Source of the DNA: Sipunculus nudus | Lineage: Eukaryota > Annelida > Sipuncula > Golfingiida > Sipunculidae | Length of the DNA stretch: 64,000 nucleotides | NCBI GenBank assembly: GCA_026874595.1 | Contig: CM049309.1 | Coordinates: forward strand, 10,193,076 to 10,257,075 | Reading direction: 5' to 3' | Shown: in pieces, positions 10,367 to 21,999 of the stretch | Layout of the letters: every line of letters starts with the position of its first letter | Position numbering within the stretch: the stretch's first letter is position 1 | Made by a program: the position numbers and the translations under genes | Notes under the pieces: generated by a model | The model's database searches: none | Told to the model about the DNA's origin: nothing | What the model saw: only the letters and a program-made list of their open reading frames with translations

Positions 10367-11539
10367 TAGTAATTTTTAAGAGGACCTTAGGCAAAATTAT
10401 AGGAGATTATAGGAATTTTCAGGAAGAGATGCAGGAGCTTTCATTGCAGAATCATAGTTTGCAAGATAAGTTAACAGGACCATTTATCCACTAAGCAGTG
10501 TATAAAGGTCTATTTAATTGGTTTAGACTGCATCACCTATATGGATAGTTCTACAAGAAAGCTGCAAGTTTTCAATTAAAATAGGTTTATTTCACAATAA
10601 TTATTCAATATTAAAATTATAGCTAAAATATGACTGTGTAGTGAATATAAATACAGTAAAAAATATGGGAAATTCAGTCAAATTTCCTAAAAATAAAGGA
10701 AATTATAGTAGATAATTCTTTCACAGGAAAATACAGGGGAAAAAAAGGGTATGGCCTGTATAAGAACCGGTTTGTAATTCAAACACTAGAATCCAAAATG
10801 TCATGGCCACACCACACGTGCACATGACCTGCATTTCATGCCAGCTTATATCAGCTACTGCATGCACTTCAAATATCGATCAGGTTAGATAGATAAGAAC
10901 AGAGCCAAAGCACTATATAATGTTCCAAGAGGTGGAAAATACAGTCAACCTAGCCCCTAAATTTTTGCTGAATTTGCATTACCTGGTAACTAATCAATAT
11001 GAAATTCCCATGAAAAGATCCAATATGTACACACTGACACTTCCGTTACATGGTGTTATGTCCTGACACACTCATCAGACACAGGCTCTGTCCTGGCTAA
11101 TGGGCTTTTATTTGACGAGCCTTTTTAAGTTTAACGATTTGTCTATATTCTGATGGTTCAGCTGAACTCATCATCAGTAGCAGTGCAGGTCTTATATTCA
11201 TGATCTACCTGATTTAATCAATGCTACATAGCAGTTGTAGAGTACCTGCACATATTTGTTCTCACACTCTGTGGCAACTGTGGCAAATTTATACTGATGG
11301 TTTAGCAAACAATTAACATATCATGGAATCAATAGGGGTACATTTAAGGAAAGTCTCAGGAGGATTACTTTTAAAGGTTGTGTACACTGTCTGTAGTTGT
11401 GAATAGCTACTAAAAGGATAAAAGAAAGCCAGTAATAGATAATATCTTGCTAAAAAGTCATATGGATTTCTCTTTTTGTAAGACAGAGGGCTGGATAAAA
11501 TACAAAAATCATTAATTATAGTTATAGATTTTAAAGTGT
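10367..11539. other. Unassigned AT-rich sequence
   Basis: I see no gene or clear repeat. The longest frame (11,313-11,552, minus) overlaps the end of the next element and lacks a recognisable domain. Confidence 0.4.
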
Positions 11540-11992
11540 AAAAGGGGCCCAATCACCTTTCTGAACTTTATAAACTAAAGGTAATCCATTGGATGTTTTA
11601 TAAAAATAGGCCAGAAACTGTGGATATCACCACACACAGGCTACTTATTTGGTTAATATCAATATGTTTATAATAAGTCGGGGCCTGCCAAAATAATCAA
11701 AACAAATTAAACAAGGGCATCTGGCAGCAAGTCAGATAAGCCAGAGCTTTGCATATGGCGTTTTGCAATGAGTGACCTTTCTACCTCTCCATATATGCAA
11801 CTTACCACCTTAGGTTACGTGTTTTTCCCGTTTATCAATATTGCTATGATTACAAACCAGTTGTTGATAAACAAGTTCATACATCCTTCACAAAGGGATC
11901 ATAAGAACTTTATACAACCAAAATTACTCTTTCATCATGAAGCCAAATATCACTTAAATTCCTTTTCGAAAGGTAAGTGAATAGGCACCGTA
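11540..11992 (-). mobile_element. AAAGGNGCCCATTCACCT-type terminal-inverted-repeat element, copy D
   Basis: Read on the minus strand this is a near full-length copy of the family also present at 47,653, 50,079 and 54,934. It runs from GGTGCCTATTCACTTACC (minus strand) through TTAAGTGATATTTGGC and ATGTATGAACTTGTTTATCA to GGTGATTGGGCCCC. The ends are inverted relatives (GCCTATTCACTTACC and GGGGCCCAATCACC). The family is non-coding at about 400-470 bp and I cannot assign a superfamily from the ends alone. Confidence 0.7.
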
Positions 11993-13986
11993 AACTTAAC
12001 TCTCTTGAAAAGGTTTTACATATCAATGTTTAGGAAGAATAGGCTTATGGCTTGTGTGGCTGATCTGTCTATTGAAAATGTGTATGTTATTATGAAACCA
12101 TGCTGATTCCAGGTTGTACAATCATGACGCAAGGAAATATCAAGAAATCATAATCTGTAGCTAAGCAATATCAGGCCTGCCAAGGTAAATGACTGAAATA
12201 AAAGAGTAAGTGTTCTGGAATAAAAGAGTAGACTTCTTTAGATATAGAGTGAAAAAAAGAGTAAAATTAGCGGCAAATCCTTATTTTTTATCACAGACTG
12301 ACTAAAGATGTGCTTCACACACAACAAATGTGTATTTATACCGTTTCCAAAATCAGAAACATACATGGTGCATATCCTCCTGCATGAAGGGGGTTTTCCA
12401 CATATTTTGACACATGCTGAACATTTGCACACATAAAAGCAGGAGATAAGTAAATAGTTTATATCAGAATTCTTTCAATGAAAAATAGAGAGAAAATATT
12501 GAGCGCTGCTGAAAAAAGAGATAAAAAAGAGTACTTAGCATCATCTTCAGGAAGCCCTTAAAAATGTATTACACTGAATCTCTGAAGCTGTATTGAAAAT
12601 TCACCATTTTGCCTTTTGAGATGCTTGTGTGGATCAATTCAGGAACTTTCAACATCCAGCTCCAACACCTTAACAACTAGACTGGCTGGCACTGGAGTTG
12701 CAAAGGAATGAAATTCTTGTATGAAACGAGTGGACATGGCATATATTCACATCAAGTGAGCAACATTGACCACAGGGTCCACAAAACACCAGGGTTTCCA
12801 ACAATGTACCAGAGAACAAGACATTGACAACAGATGGGCTATGAGTAATGACATTATGCATTAATAAAGTCTGATCAATAAAACTCATATAGGGATCCTA
12901 AGTACATGTAGTACAGTGTAAAGGACTAGGCTTATTGACATGGACAGTCAGACTATGTGACATTGTCGCAGCTGAAGCCAAGCTTAAAATTAACACATCC
13001 ACTCAAAGCCTGGATACGCCACAGGGGTATTTGTTACAGAGCATGTGTGGGAATTGGATTAATAGCATGTGTACGAGGACTCCAAGGTATAACTGATTCT
13101 GAGGTTCTGGATTCTGAAACAAACAGAAATAGAAACAACTGGTCCCAAAAGATCCTGAATCAGGTTCATGAAATACCCAGTTCCTCAAAAGGGGAGTCAA
13201 TTAATTGTGGTGATACTGGATTTTAATGGGACTGTTCTAGTGGTAAACATCTCATGGGCTGGCAGGGGGTGGAAAGAGGACTGTAAAAGTAGATCCCTGA
13301 CTGCTATTTATGCTGATGAAGACTTTCATCAAAAGTGCAGACTTTCATCATGGTAAACACATTTTTTTTTGTCATTTACACAAGGATGGCCTGTTCTAAA
13401 ACCCTGGACATCCACAGTGGAAACAACTGTGAAGAAAAAAAATATGAAAAAATATAACTGTTCTAAGAAACACTCAAGTTGCCTATTTTTATGTTTCCTT
13501 TGACTCAAAATCTCTGAATGTGCATTTTCTAAATAAATGTCCCTCAACCAGTTAAGGAATATTGGATTTTCTCTGATTTATTTATCAGTTTATCACTTGG
13601 GCCAAATCTAAAACCTAAAACCTTAGCTTTTCTCTTTAACATTCAACCTTTCATCACTTTTTTAATTCAGAAGTATTAAATTGTTCAAATAACCCACCCA
13701 GTATCAATGCATGAGTGAAAATATGCTGAGTCCTGATAAATGTTTCATACTTGTACCAAATATTTTTTCTGGGGTCCGTCAAAAATCTGCCCACCATGTT
13801 TTAGGAAGTTTCTCCATATCAAACAAAAAGCCTTAAAATTCCTTTTTATTCAAACAAGTTTTTCCCATTCCATTTGGCAAGTTTTAGTCTCTTAACTGTA
13901 CATTTCAATACCATGGTATCCCAATGGTATTTAATCTAAACTTCTTAAAGATTTCTAGTGGATTTGTCACCTTATCCTTTATAATG
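11993..13986. other. Unassigned AT-rich sequence
   Basis: Nothing supported is found. Frames at 12,957-13,226 (plus) and 13,003-13,200 (minus) overlap each other and show no domain or good splice context. Confidence 0.35.
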
Positions 13987-14918
13987 CCAGGGGTGGATCC
14001 AGGATTTAGGAAAAGGGGGAGTTCTAACCCAAGAGGATTAATGACAAAGCCTAAACTAGAATATCAGCAGAAGCTGACAAAAGCCCTCAGCCAAAAGAAC
14101 AGTGTTTAGGGGTGGTAACAGTAACAAGTACTAAATATCTGTTCTCACATGGATGTATATCTGTACATGTCTCAGTTATAAATTTAAAATGGAGAGGTAT
14201 GTACCATGATTCATAACAATCCACCAAATGCTTCCTGAAAAATAAGCTTCTCAGTTTTATTCTATTATAAGCTCTGTGACCTTGAAAAGTAGGTCAAGGT
14301 CACCCATCTTCGAACATGAACAAGATTTTTGTCGATATACATCTTCACCAAAGAAATAAAATTCCTATTGTGAATCCTTTTAGAGATATCCCGCTCACAA
14401 GCCCAAAGTTGAAAAATCAAAGAAAAATTCAATAAAAAATCAGAAATTGCAGGTGGCGCCCCCAAACTTGTGCAGCAGTTACAGACCATCAGTCCCTATG
14501 ATCATAGTAAATATTGTGAAAATCCACCAAATGGTTCCTGAGTAATAAGCATCTAAGTGTTTTTCTATAATCAGCTCTAAAATGTAGAAAAATTGGTCAA
14601 GGTCACCCATATTCGAACTTGACTGAGATTTTGTCGATATACATCTTTACCGAGGAAATAAAATTCTGACGGTGAATCCTTTTCAAGATATCCCGCTCAC
14701 AAGGTAAAAGTTAACGGACGCCGGACGGACAGACGGACAGCTTGGGTGACGACAATAGCCCATCAGCCTAAGGGCTGAGGGCTAAAAAGGCCCTAAGGTC
14801 CAGTAAGGGGTGGGGGGGGGGGGGGTCCAGGCTGAAAAAATTGGTCTGAAGCCTTTAAATAAAGGTGTGTGCAGCTGAAAAAAGCCCCCCCCCCCCCCAT
14901 GAATCGGCTTCTGAATGC
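13987..14918. mobile_element. Outer element split by family B copy 1
   Basis: The left part (13,987-14,053) reads CCAGGGGTGGATCCAGGATT and then an AAAAGGGGGA run. The right part (about 14,789-14,918) has an oligo-G run (about 14,811-14,825), an oligo-C run (about 14,885-14,898) and ATGAATCGGCTTCTG. The two ends look like diverged inverted repeats (GGATCCAGGATTT against GAATCGGCTTCTG). I read this as a GGGGTGGATCCAGG-type invertebrate repeat cut by the 14,055-14,785 insertion. Confidence 0.45.
14055..14785 (+). mobile_element. Family B tandem-bodied element, copy 1 (two internal units)
   Basis: It begins ACTAGAATATCAGCAG and carries AGCCCTCAGCC at 14,082-14,092. Two diverged internal units of about 290 bp follow, each with GGTCAAGGTCACCCAT, TTTTGTCGATATACATCTT and GTGAATCCTTTT. 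The end is CGGACGCCGGACGGACAGAC, GGTGACGACAATAGCC and a hairpin at 14,756-14,784: 12 base pairs, a single bulged A at 14,762, loop TAAG, ending GGGCTAAAA. The 3' arm GGCTGAGGGCT is perfectly complementary to the 5' AGCCCTCAGCC. Copy 2 at 20,995 has the same two ends, which fixes the boundaries. Confidence 0.75.
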
Positions 14919-15439
14919 CATACTTGATCTAACATCTAACACCTGTTAAAGAACTTTTGAATACAGTTCCTTCTTTGTGCCTATATATAACCTTTATAAG
15001 GGTGTGGGTTGACACTGCAAAGGTGTTACACAGAGCCAGCGAATTCCTTTTTTAATATACTCCATCAAAACCAATTCATCCAGCTGAGACTGACCCAACT
15101 GATTGCACATACTGTCCTCTCTTATATCTGAGTGTATATTTCCAGGCCTTTACATTCAAGGAACCGAAAGATCTTAGCTATCCTCTTAATGTTTTATGGT
15201 TTCACCGAAGGCCCAGAATCAACCAGTACTGCCAGTACAGACATGAGGCATGCTAGGCACACAGCTGTACTTGTTTTGGACAAAACTTAGCTACCTTACG
15301 AGCTCAACTTGACTTTGCAAAAAGTTTACTAGCTTCAAATGGTTTGAAAGAATGCATATTATTATGGTGATGTCAAAAAGTATCTACTTTTTTTGTTGGG
15401 TAACCACCTCCTTTTATTTTTCCAGTATTGGACGTTTTT
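14919..15439. other. Unassigned sequence
   Basis: I see no supported gene. The frames around 15,352-15,619 run into the adjacent SINE. Confidence 0.35.
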
Positions 15440-15690
15440 TTTTCCTGTTGTTACACAGGCCCATGGACGACTGCACCTGTTGGTCCTGGGTTTGTATTCG
15501 CCCCTCGTTGCTGGGTCCTACCACTGAGGAACTCCCGAAAGGGGCACTCATTTGTTAGTGAAACACTGCATTTGGGCACGACCTTTCCATTTATTAAGTC
15601 TGCAGCGCCCTCATCCTAGGTGAGGGCTTCGGCTGAGATTCAAACTCACAATCGCCCCGCTTAATCCTGTGCTCTACCCCTGAGGTAATA
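15440..15690 (-). mobile_element. tRNA-derived SINE
   Basis: On the minus strand the head carries an A-box-like TTACCTCAGGGGTAGAGCAC (about 15,670-15,689) and a B-box-like GAGTTTGAATCTC (15,635-15,647) at normal tRNA spacing. Downstream is a GC-richer body (AGGGCGCTGCAGACTTAA, GGGGCGAATACAAACCC on the same strand) reaching about 15,440. The frames at 15,352-15,619 are shadows. The exact tail is not resolved. Confidence 0.6.
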
Positions 15691-15849
15691 GATGTACTTT
15701 AGTTATATCAAATTTATCTTTTAAGTTTTATAGATTTTAATATTTATCATAGGATATTTGTCAGCCATCTCACATTAGATTGTACAGGTCTATTTGTGCA
15801 TTTTATCTTTTTGATAACCACATTTTTTAATCATATCCAACAATAATGT

Positions 15850-16100
15850 ACAAACTCAGCTCACTTCAGCTTAGACAATGATGCATATACTCAGCTCACT
15901 TCTGCTTAGACAATGATGCAGAATCTCAGCTCACTTCAGCATAGACCATTTATCATGCACAAACTCAGCTAACTTAAACTTAGACAATTATGCACAAACT
16001 CTGCTCACTTCAATTTAGACAATGATGCACAAACTCAGGTTACTGCAACTGAGACAATGATGCATAAACTCAGCTTACTTCAGCTTAGTGAATGTATGGC
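15850..16100 (+). repeat. 35-bp tandem repeat, about seven copies
   Basis: Units start at 15,854, 15,889 and 15,924 and onward, with core ACTCAGCTCACTTCAGC followed by TTAGACAATGATGCA. Copies are 75-95% alike by eye and fade out near 16,120. Confidence 0.8.
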
Positions 16101-16129
16101 AAGGACTGTGAGTAAACTCAGCTCCGTTC

Positions 16130-17118
16130 CACTTGAGCCTGTCTTTGTGAGCATGAACTCAAAGTGTTTCTGAGGTCTTCTACTGAGTATCAAATAACAT
16201 AACTTATCATCCTAATTTAAAGTGAAATGTCTCAACTTGTTTCAGGACAGTGCCAAAATGACTCTAAATAGTCATTTTCATATGACCACTTGAAAATTTA
16301 AGACTGGGCCTCAAATCTACCAATAAAAGACCAGTTAAATGAGTGCAGTCTAATTATATAAGACAAGGGTAGAATTATTTAGCAAGGCAATCAGCAGTGA
16401 TTTTATTTTGATCAGCTTCTTGAGTATATGAGAACCACAGCATTCATAGTACACAAATTTTAAGAGGGTAAGCAATTTGGCTCAGATTAACCCGCTGGTA
16501 AATACGCTGCAATTTAATTTCTCTAGTTCATTCTCCACATTGCTATTTGTGAACTAATGACCTTTTTATCAGAATATTTTAAATTCACTGTAAGAATGAA
16601 AACATATTACGCTTCTAATTTCAAAGGCTGTAAAATGAAAAGTTGTAAAGGTCAACACCACATGGAAGAAGACAAATTAGAGAAATTATGGGATAGTCCC
16701 CTAGAAATGTGCGTGGAGGGCAGCAAAGGACAAAGGACAATGGAGAAAGATCACAGAGAATTAAACCCAATGAAGTAAAAGGAAACCATGGCGATATCAA
16801 AACAAGAACCCTAAATGGTATAATGATTACATGTAATTAACTGTTTTAGGGATCTTAACCATTTCACTGACATGTAGCATATACAGACCATGGTACACAA
16901 TTTTAGACATTATAAATTATTTGACAAATGTATGATCTCAACTAGGGGTAAGAATTCTCAATCTTTTGATGAAAGTTTGTGACCACGGAAATACTGTATT
17001 TATAAAGCATACTGAACTGAATTTATTCATCATATTTTTTTACTAGACAGATGTATGAAGTGCCATTCTGGTCCACTGCATAGAGATACAGAACAAGAAT
17101 ACACAGAATAAGTGAGAT
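16130..17118. other. Unassigned AT-rich sequence
   Basis: A 74-codon plus-strand frame (16,557-16,778) has no recognisable domain. Nothing else is supported. Confidence 0.35.
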
Positions 17119-17120
17119 CA

Positions 17121-17196
17121 CCCTGTATGGGAATCGAACCCATGAACCTCCGATTGCCAGTTGTCTGATCTACCACTGAGCTAACATGGATCCCCA
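17121..17196 (-). tRNA. tRNA-like sequence (SINE head or tRNA pseudogene)
   Basis: On the minus strand it has an A box (TTAGCTCAGTGGTAGA) and a B box (GGTTCGATTCC) at normal spacing. The T stem is perfect (ATGGG/CCCAT), the D stem has three of four pairs and the acceptor about five of seven. The anticodon stem does not pair well, so no amino acid identity is assigned. It is either the head of an old SINE or a decayed tRNA copy, and unlikely to be a working gene. Confidence 0.5.
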
Positions 17197-17199
17197 ACC

Positions 17200-18700
17200 C
17201 CTCTGTGTATCAGCATATTTTTTTACTGATATTTTTATGACAAAATCTTCCATATATTTCATTTAAGTAACTGTCTGGCAGCCACTCAGCCACTCAGCTG
17301 TCATAGAAAAAGTAAAAAATTGTCTTGATTAAGGAAAAAAAAAGGTTTAAGGTTTAATTATACTTAATTTTGCCTTGTAATAGAGACCTTTGTATCTTTA
17401 ATTGAAATATTACTATTTGATAATGAAGAGTCTAACTACCATTTTTGTTTTCTATACTAGTTTAGGCCAATTGTCAGAGCCATCACTGATCATATCAATT
17501 ATTAATACATAAAAATAGATACACTGATCCTATTCACATCCGTTCATAATTACCATGATTGAGAAACAATGACTACATAAAAATAAATATAAACAATAAA
17601 ACTGAAAATAACTGATGTAATTATAGTTAATGATAAGCAAGCAGGTGAGATATCAGTTATTTTTAATGATAATTTACACAATGAATTTAATTAACTACAA
17701 TTCACAGTCTAGTGGTTTTGATTTTTTTTTTCTGCTCAATGAATTCAATTGGTGTATTTACACAAATGAGTTTCATTAGGCTCAGCAATTAAGTGGGCCA
17801 CTCATAATCACCCAGCATTTAAGTGTGCAGATTAATTTAGAAATCACCCCATACAGGTTTTGATTTGCCTGACATCAATCAACTTGAAGCTATGTTTGCC
17901 ATTTATTGCTTCAGACAAGAGATTTCCTTTTAGTTTTTGTTATTTTCAATGATACAGTTGAATAGTGTAGGAAATGACAATTTGTTTGTGCCTCCATTAC
18001 AAGTTTCTGTTGTAGCAAACAGTAGCTTAGAAAATCATCATAGATTCATGGATTTTGGTGATGTTCCAAAACTGTGAATTAGGGTTCAGACAATATCAGT
18101 TTTTATATCATAATAATTATGTCAAATTCATTGCAGTATAGTTTGATATTGTAATATCAGTATCTAACACAGGAACTCCAGCATTTGTCATCATATATAT
18201 ATATATCACAATTGCCAGTACTTTTGAGCTAGCAAATCCCTAGAGTTTTCACAGAATGTGATTCTGTCAGTTGTCAATTTTTTTTATACTTAATACTTCA
18301 ACACAGAATTTTGATAAAATAAATGATATATCCTTAAAGGGTATTTTGTTTTTTTAAACAGAAAGACCCTGGTAATGACATTATTGTTAGGTAATAATCC
18401 TAACAGGGCATGTTGTGTACCAAAAGTATGGACAAAAATGCATACTGGTATCATGATATCAGGATAATAAGCAAGTTAACGATACAATTATCTGTCAGAT
18501 GTCAGATATCTTGATTATCCCAGACACTGATTATCATTCCAACCCTACTGTGAATACATCAGGACATATTGGTATTGTCACAGGAATTGTAAAAACAATA
18601 GTATAAAATGAAAACAAATGTCAGGTTGAAGCAGTGGACTAGGCAATCGCAGACAATGGCAGTGTTTGTGATGTGTGACTGGTCATCCTTTCCTGGGATT
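17200..18700. other. Unassigned AT-rich sequence
   Basis: No genes or clear repeats are seen beyond short A runs and a TATATA run near 18,196. Confidence 0.4.
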
Positions 18701-18701
18701 C

Positions 18702-19193
18702 TTTAAAGGAACATAATCAGGAGTAATATTTTGCCTACATTTCCACACTAACAGTTCAGTTTTGCTTTATACAAAAGTTTACCAGCAAATATCTTCCAGC
18801 ACACAGGCACAGTACCTCGAATACAGCAGTTTAGCACCTTGTTATGGCTCTGAGTGTTGGTAAACACAGTCCACATGTGTTTGTTTACCAAAACAATCCT
18901 GCATGACCGGAAGTCCGAATGTGAGAAGCAACACATGATGTTTCAGCCAGCAGGAACATATATATTTCATTTTTTTGGCCAAGAAGTCAAGGAATCTCAA
19001 GACTGACACGTGTTGTAGCATGCACTGTGTTTATGTTTACACCTGTGATCGCGCCTGGTCCACTGTTTTTAACGCTAGTTAACTGGAGTAAGCAAACGGT
19101 TACAGGGCAATAGTTTACCAATTCATTTTAAAGTGAAGAGGCTATTTTTCGTGTTAATTCAACATGCTTATAGGTGATTGGGCTCCTTTAAAA
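18702..19193. mobile_element. Probable diverged terminal-inverted-repeat element
   Basis: The left TTTAAAGGAACATAATCA (about 18,702) and right AGGTGATTGGGCTCCTTTAA (ending about 19,192) are imperfect inverted relatives. The right end resembles the GGTGATTGGG end of the family at 11.5, 50.1 and 54.9 kb, but the interior is too diverged for me to align confidently. Confidence 0.4.
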
Positions 19194-19400
19194 CTGTGGC
19201 AGGAAATTGTTAGAAATAAAGCAAACCATAGACGGCCTGGCATAGGCAAAAAAAAAAAAACTTCTATTGTGCACCATGCTGCCTTTTTATATAGGCACTT
19301 GCAGATTTCAAATCTGGAAGGGAAGGTCCAAAGTCTAACACCTCTGAAACCAAACCAGAGTGTGTCCGATCCCCTCTTGAAGCACAAACAACATCACCCA

Positions 19401-19477
19401 GGCAAGTAGCTCTCTGTACACTCAGAAACGAACAATATCATACGGGCAAGTAGCTCTCTGTACACTCAGAAATACAA
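19401..19477 (+). repeat. 44-bp tandem duplication
   Basis: GGCAAGTAGCTCTCTGTACA followed by CTCAGAAA occurs at 19,401 and again at 19,445, almost unchanged. Confidence 0.75.
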
Positions 19478-19479
19478 AC

Positions 19480-20400
19480 TGATATTCTAGCTGCTCATGA
19501 AGTTAACACAAATTCCTAATTATGAACAAAATCTGGTTAAATATTTGTAATTAAAGCCTTAAATGTTACCTTAATACTAAAATGCAAAACTGTTTAAAGA
19601 TGATCATTGAGTCATAGCAATATAATCATAACTGCTACTCTTGCATAAAAGATGTAAAACTATCTCAAAATACAATACAGTCTAAGCTAGTATCAAGTGT
19701 GCAGTTGATTTTGAATAACAGGAACAAATTACTAGAATAAGCATAATATGCATAAAATTCTTTTTTTCTGTGATACCCTTCAAAAATATTATAAAACTGG
19801 TTTAATATCACTGCTATGTATGCTATACCTAATTCTGCCCAACATTCCTCTATATCACACAGATCTTTTATTCTTAATTCTCTTGTATATGACAAATATT
19901 ATCATGTATGCTGTTGTAATCCACGGAAACCTTAACTTTAGTATGACCCAAATGAACTTAGAATTTGAACTTAAAACCCAAGTTCAAATCTATATGATGG
20001 AAACCATAATAAAACTCCAGGAAATTATATTGGTGAATTTATGACCTGTGTGACCTGTAACTCTATATGCCACTTAACTGTAAATTAGACAGTCCATGAT
20101 AGAACATGACTATCATTTTAGTCAGTAATGGCTGGGTGAAGAAATACTTAGGGGAGGAATTCAGTGGTGTAATTGCATACACACATACAGCGCGAGTATG
20201 TAATCAATACCATTTGTATTTACATGAGAAAGTTAGCTCAACTCACTGACAGGATAGTGTTTAAACACCATCACATTAGCTACCATCTAAATCAATACAA
20301 TTTGTGTCTTATTGTATAAGGGTTAATACACAAACAGTGAAATAAGGCAGCTAGGGAAATTCCAAAAGTATGTACAGATATAAACACAGAGTGGAAAACT
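19480..20400. other. Unassigned AT-rich sequence
   Basis: A 98-codon plus-strand frame (19,748-20,044) encodes a hydrophobic, low-complexity stretch (FLILLYMTNIIMY) typical of AT-rich chance frames. No gene is called. Confidence 0.35.
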
Positions 20401-20403
20401 TAC

Positions 20404-20600
20404 CTCGCTGTCAGGTGAGTCCTCTCCCATTGAGAAGCCTCTTCATCTACAGGTTCCTCTGACTCGCAGCAGCAGCCCACCAGGTGAGGAGATCAATATC
20501 TCACAGCTGCCACTGCCAAACTAAGCAGCCCAAACTAACACTTCTGCTGGCTTCATAATTCCGATTTTACGATGCTGAGCCGAGGTGCAAAAGTCAATGC
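20404..20600 (-). other. Candidate first exon of a minus-strand gene
   Basis: This stretch is clearly less AT-rich than its flanks. Read on the minus strand it ends in AGCGAG followed by GTAAGT (intron from 20,403 downward), a full-consensus 5' splice donor. An ATG at 20,430 opens the nine-codon start MGEDSPDSE, in phase with the splice site, with an in-frame TGA 12 nt upstream. A second frame reads GCCCESEEPVDEE but has no ATG. No downstream exon could be recognised to the left. It could be a real 5' exon or a chance donor. Confidence 0.3.
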
Positions 20601-20994
20601 AGGCACGCGATAGACTTGTGTTGACTCCCCCACCTTGTTTCTGGAACGAGATTTATGATAACTTTGTAAGTCATCTTCTATTACTATTCATACATGGTTT
20701 CATCCCTTCATCCCAAACCCCTTATCTGTCTGTTGAGATAGCGGCATGTGGCAGGTACTATCATATTTCAGGTGTGTACCAACCTAATTTTCTTTCTGAT
20801 TACAAGAATATAGTAAAAATAAATGAGTGCTTATACATCAATGATGTTTAGTTAACAACTAAGTTCAAACACCTGAGTCTGGTATATGGAGGGATGGTAT
20901 AGTTAAGGTGTTTTTTTTCATATAAATCTCTTTATTTATCTTGAGATAACTAGCTTAATCACCCTCAATATATGAACAAATAATTGTAATACTA
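20601..20994. other. Unassigned sequence
   Basis: The 88-codon frame at 20,585-20,851 (plus) has no recognisable domain. If the minus-strand exon just to the left is real, its promoter would lie here. Confidence 0.3.
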
Positions 20995-21995
20995 ACTAGA
21001 ATATCAGCAGAAGCCAAAGGAACAGTGTTTAGAGGTGGTAACAGTAACAAGTACTAAATATCTGTTCTCACATGGATGTATATCTGTACATGTCTCAGTT
21101 ATAAATTTAAAATTGTTTTACCATGATTAATAACAATCCACCAAAAGCTTCCTGAAAAATAAGCTTCGAAGTTTTATTCTATTATAAGCTCTGTGACCTT
21201 GAAAAGTAAGTCAAGGTCACCCATCTTCGAACTTGATCGAGATTTTGTCGATATACATCTTCACCAAAGAAATAAAATTCCTATTGTGAATCCTTTTAGA
21301 GACATCCTGCTCACAAGGCCAAAGTTGAAAAATCCAAGAAAAATTCATTAAAAATCAGAAATTGTAGGTGGTGCCCCCAGACTTGTGCAGCAGTTACAGG
21401 CATCAGTCCCTATGATCATAGTAAGTATTGTGAAAATCCACCCAATGGTTCCTGAGAAATAAGCTTCTAAATGTTTTTTCTATCATCGGCTCTAAAACGT
21501 AGAGAAAAAGGTCAATGTTACCCATCTTCGCACTTGACCGAGATTTAGTCCATATACATCTTCAGCGAAAAAATAAAATTCCTACGGTGAATCCTTTTAG
21601 AGATATCCGGCTCACAAGGCCAAAGTTGAAAAATCCGATTAAAATTCATTAAAAATAAGAAATTGTAGGTAGCGCCACCAAACTTGTGTAGCAGGTACAG
21701 ACAATCAGTCCCAATAATCATAGTAAGTTTTGTGAAAATCCACCAAATGGTTCCTGAGTAATAATCATCTAAGTGTTTTTCTATAATCAGCTCAAAAATG
21801 TAGAAAAATAGGTCAAGGTCACCCATCTTCGAACTTGACCGAGATTTTGTCGATATACATCTTTACCGAGGAAATAAAATTCTGACGGTGAATCCTTTTC
21901 AAGATATCCCGTTCACAAGGTAAAAGTTAACGGACGCCGGACTGACAGACGGACAGCTTGGGTGACGACAATAGCCCTAAGGGCTGAGGGCTAAA
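20995..21995 (+). mobile_element. Family B tandem-bodied element, copy 2 (three internal units)
   Basis: It starts ACTAGAATATCAGCAGAAGC and ends GGGCTGAGGGCTAAAA, as at 14,055-14,785, but holds one more internal unit of about 290 bp (GATCATAGTAAGTATTGTG-type phrases near 21,414 and 21,716). The terminal hairpin lost seven bases of its inner stem but keeps the outer TAGCCC/GGGCTA pairs. The GACGGA tract is CCGGACTGACAGACGGACAG. Confidence 0.75.
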
Positions 21996-21999
21996 AATC

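Noticed and set aside
17121-17196. Functional tRNA gene
   Set aside because: Internal A and B boxes are good, but the anticodon stem does not pair and the acceptor is imperfect; more likely a SINE head or pseudogene.
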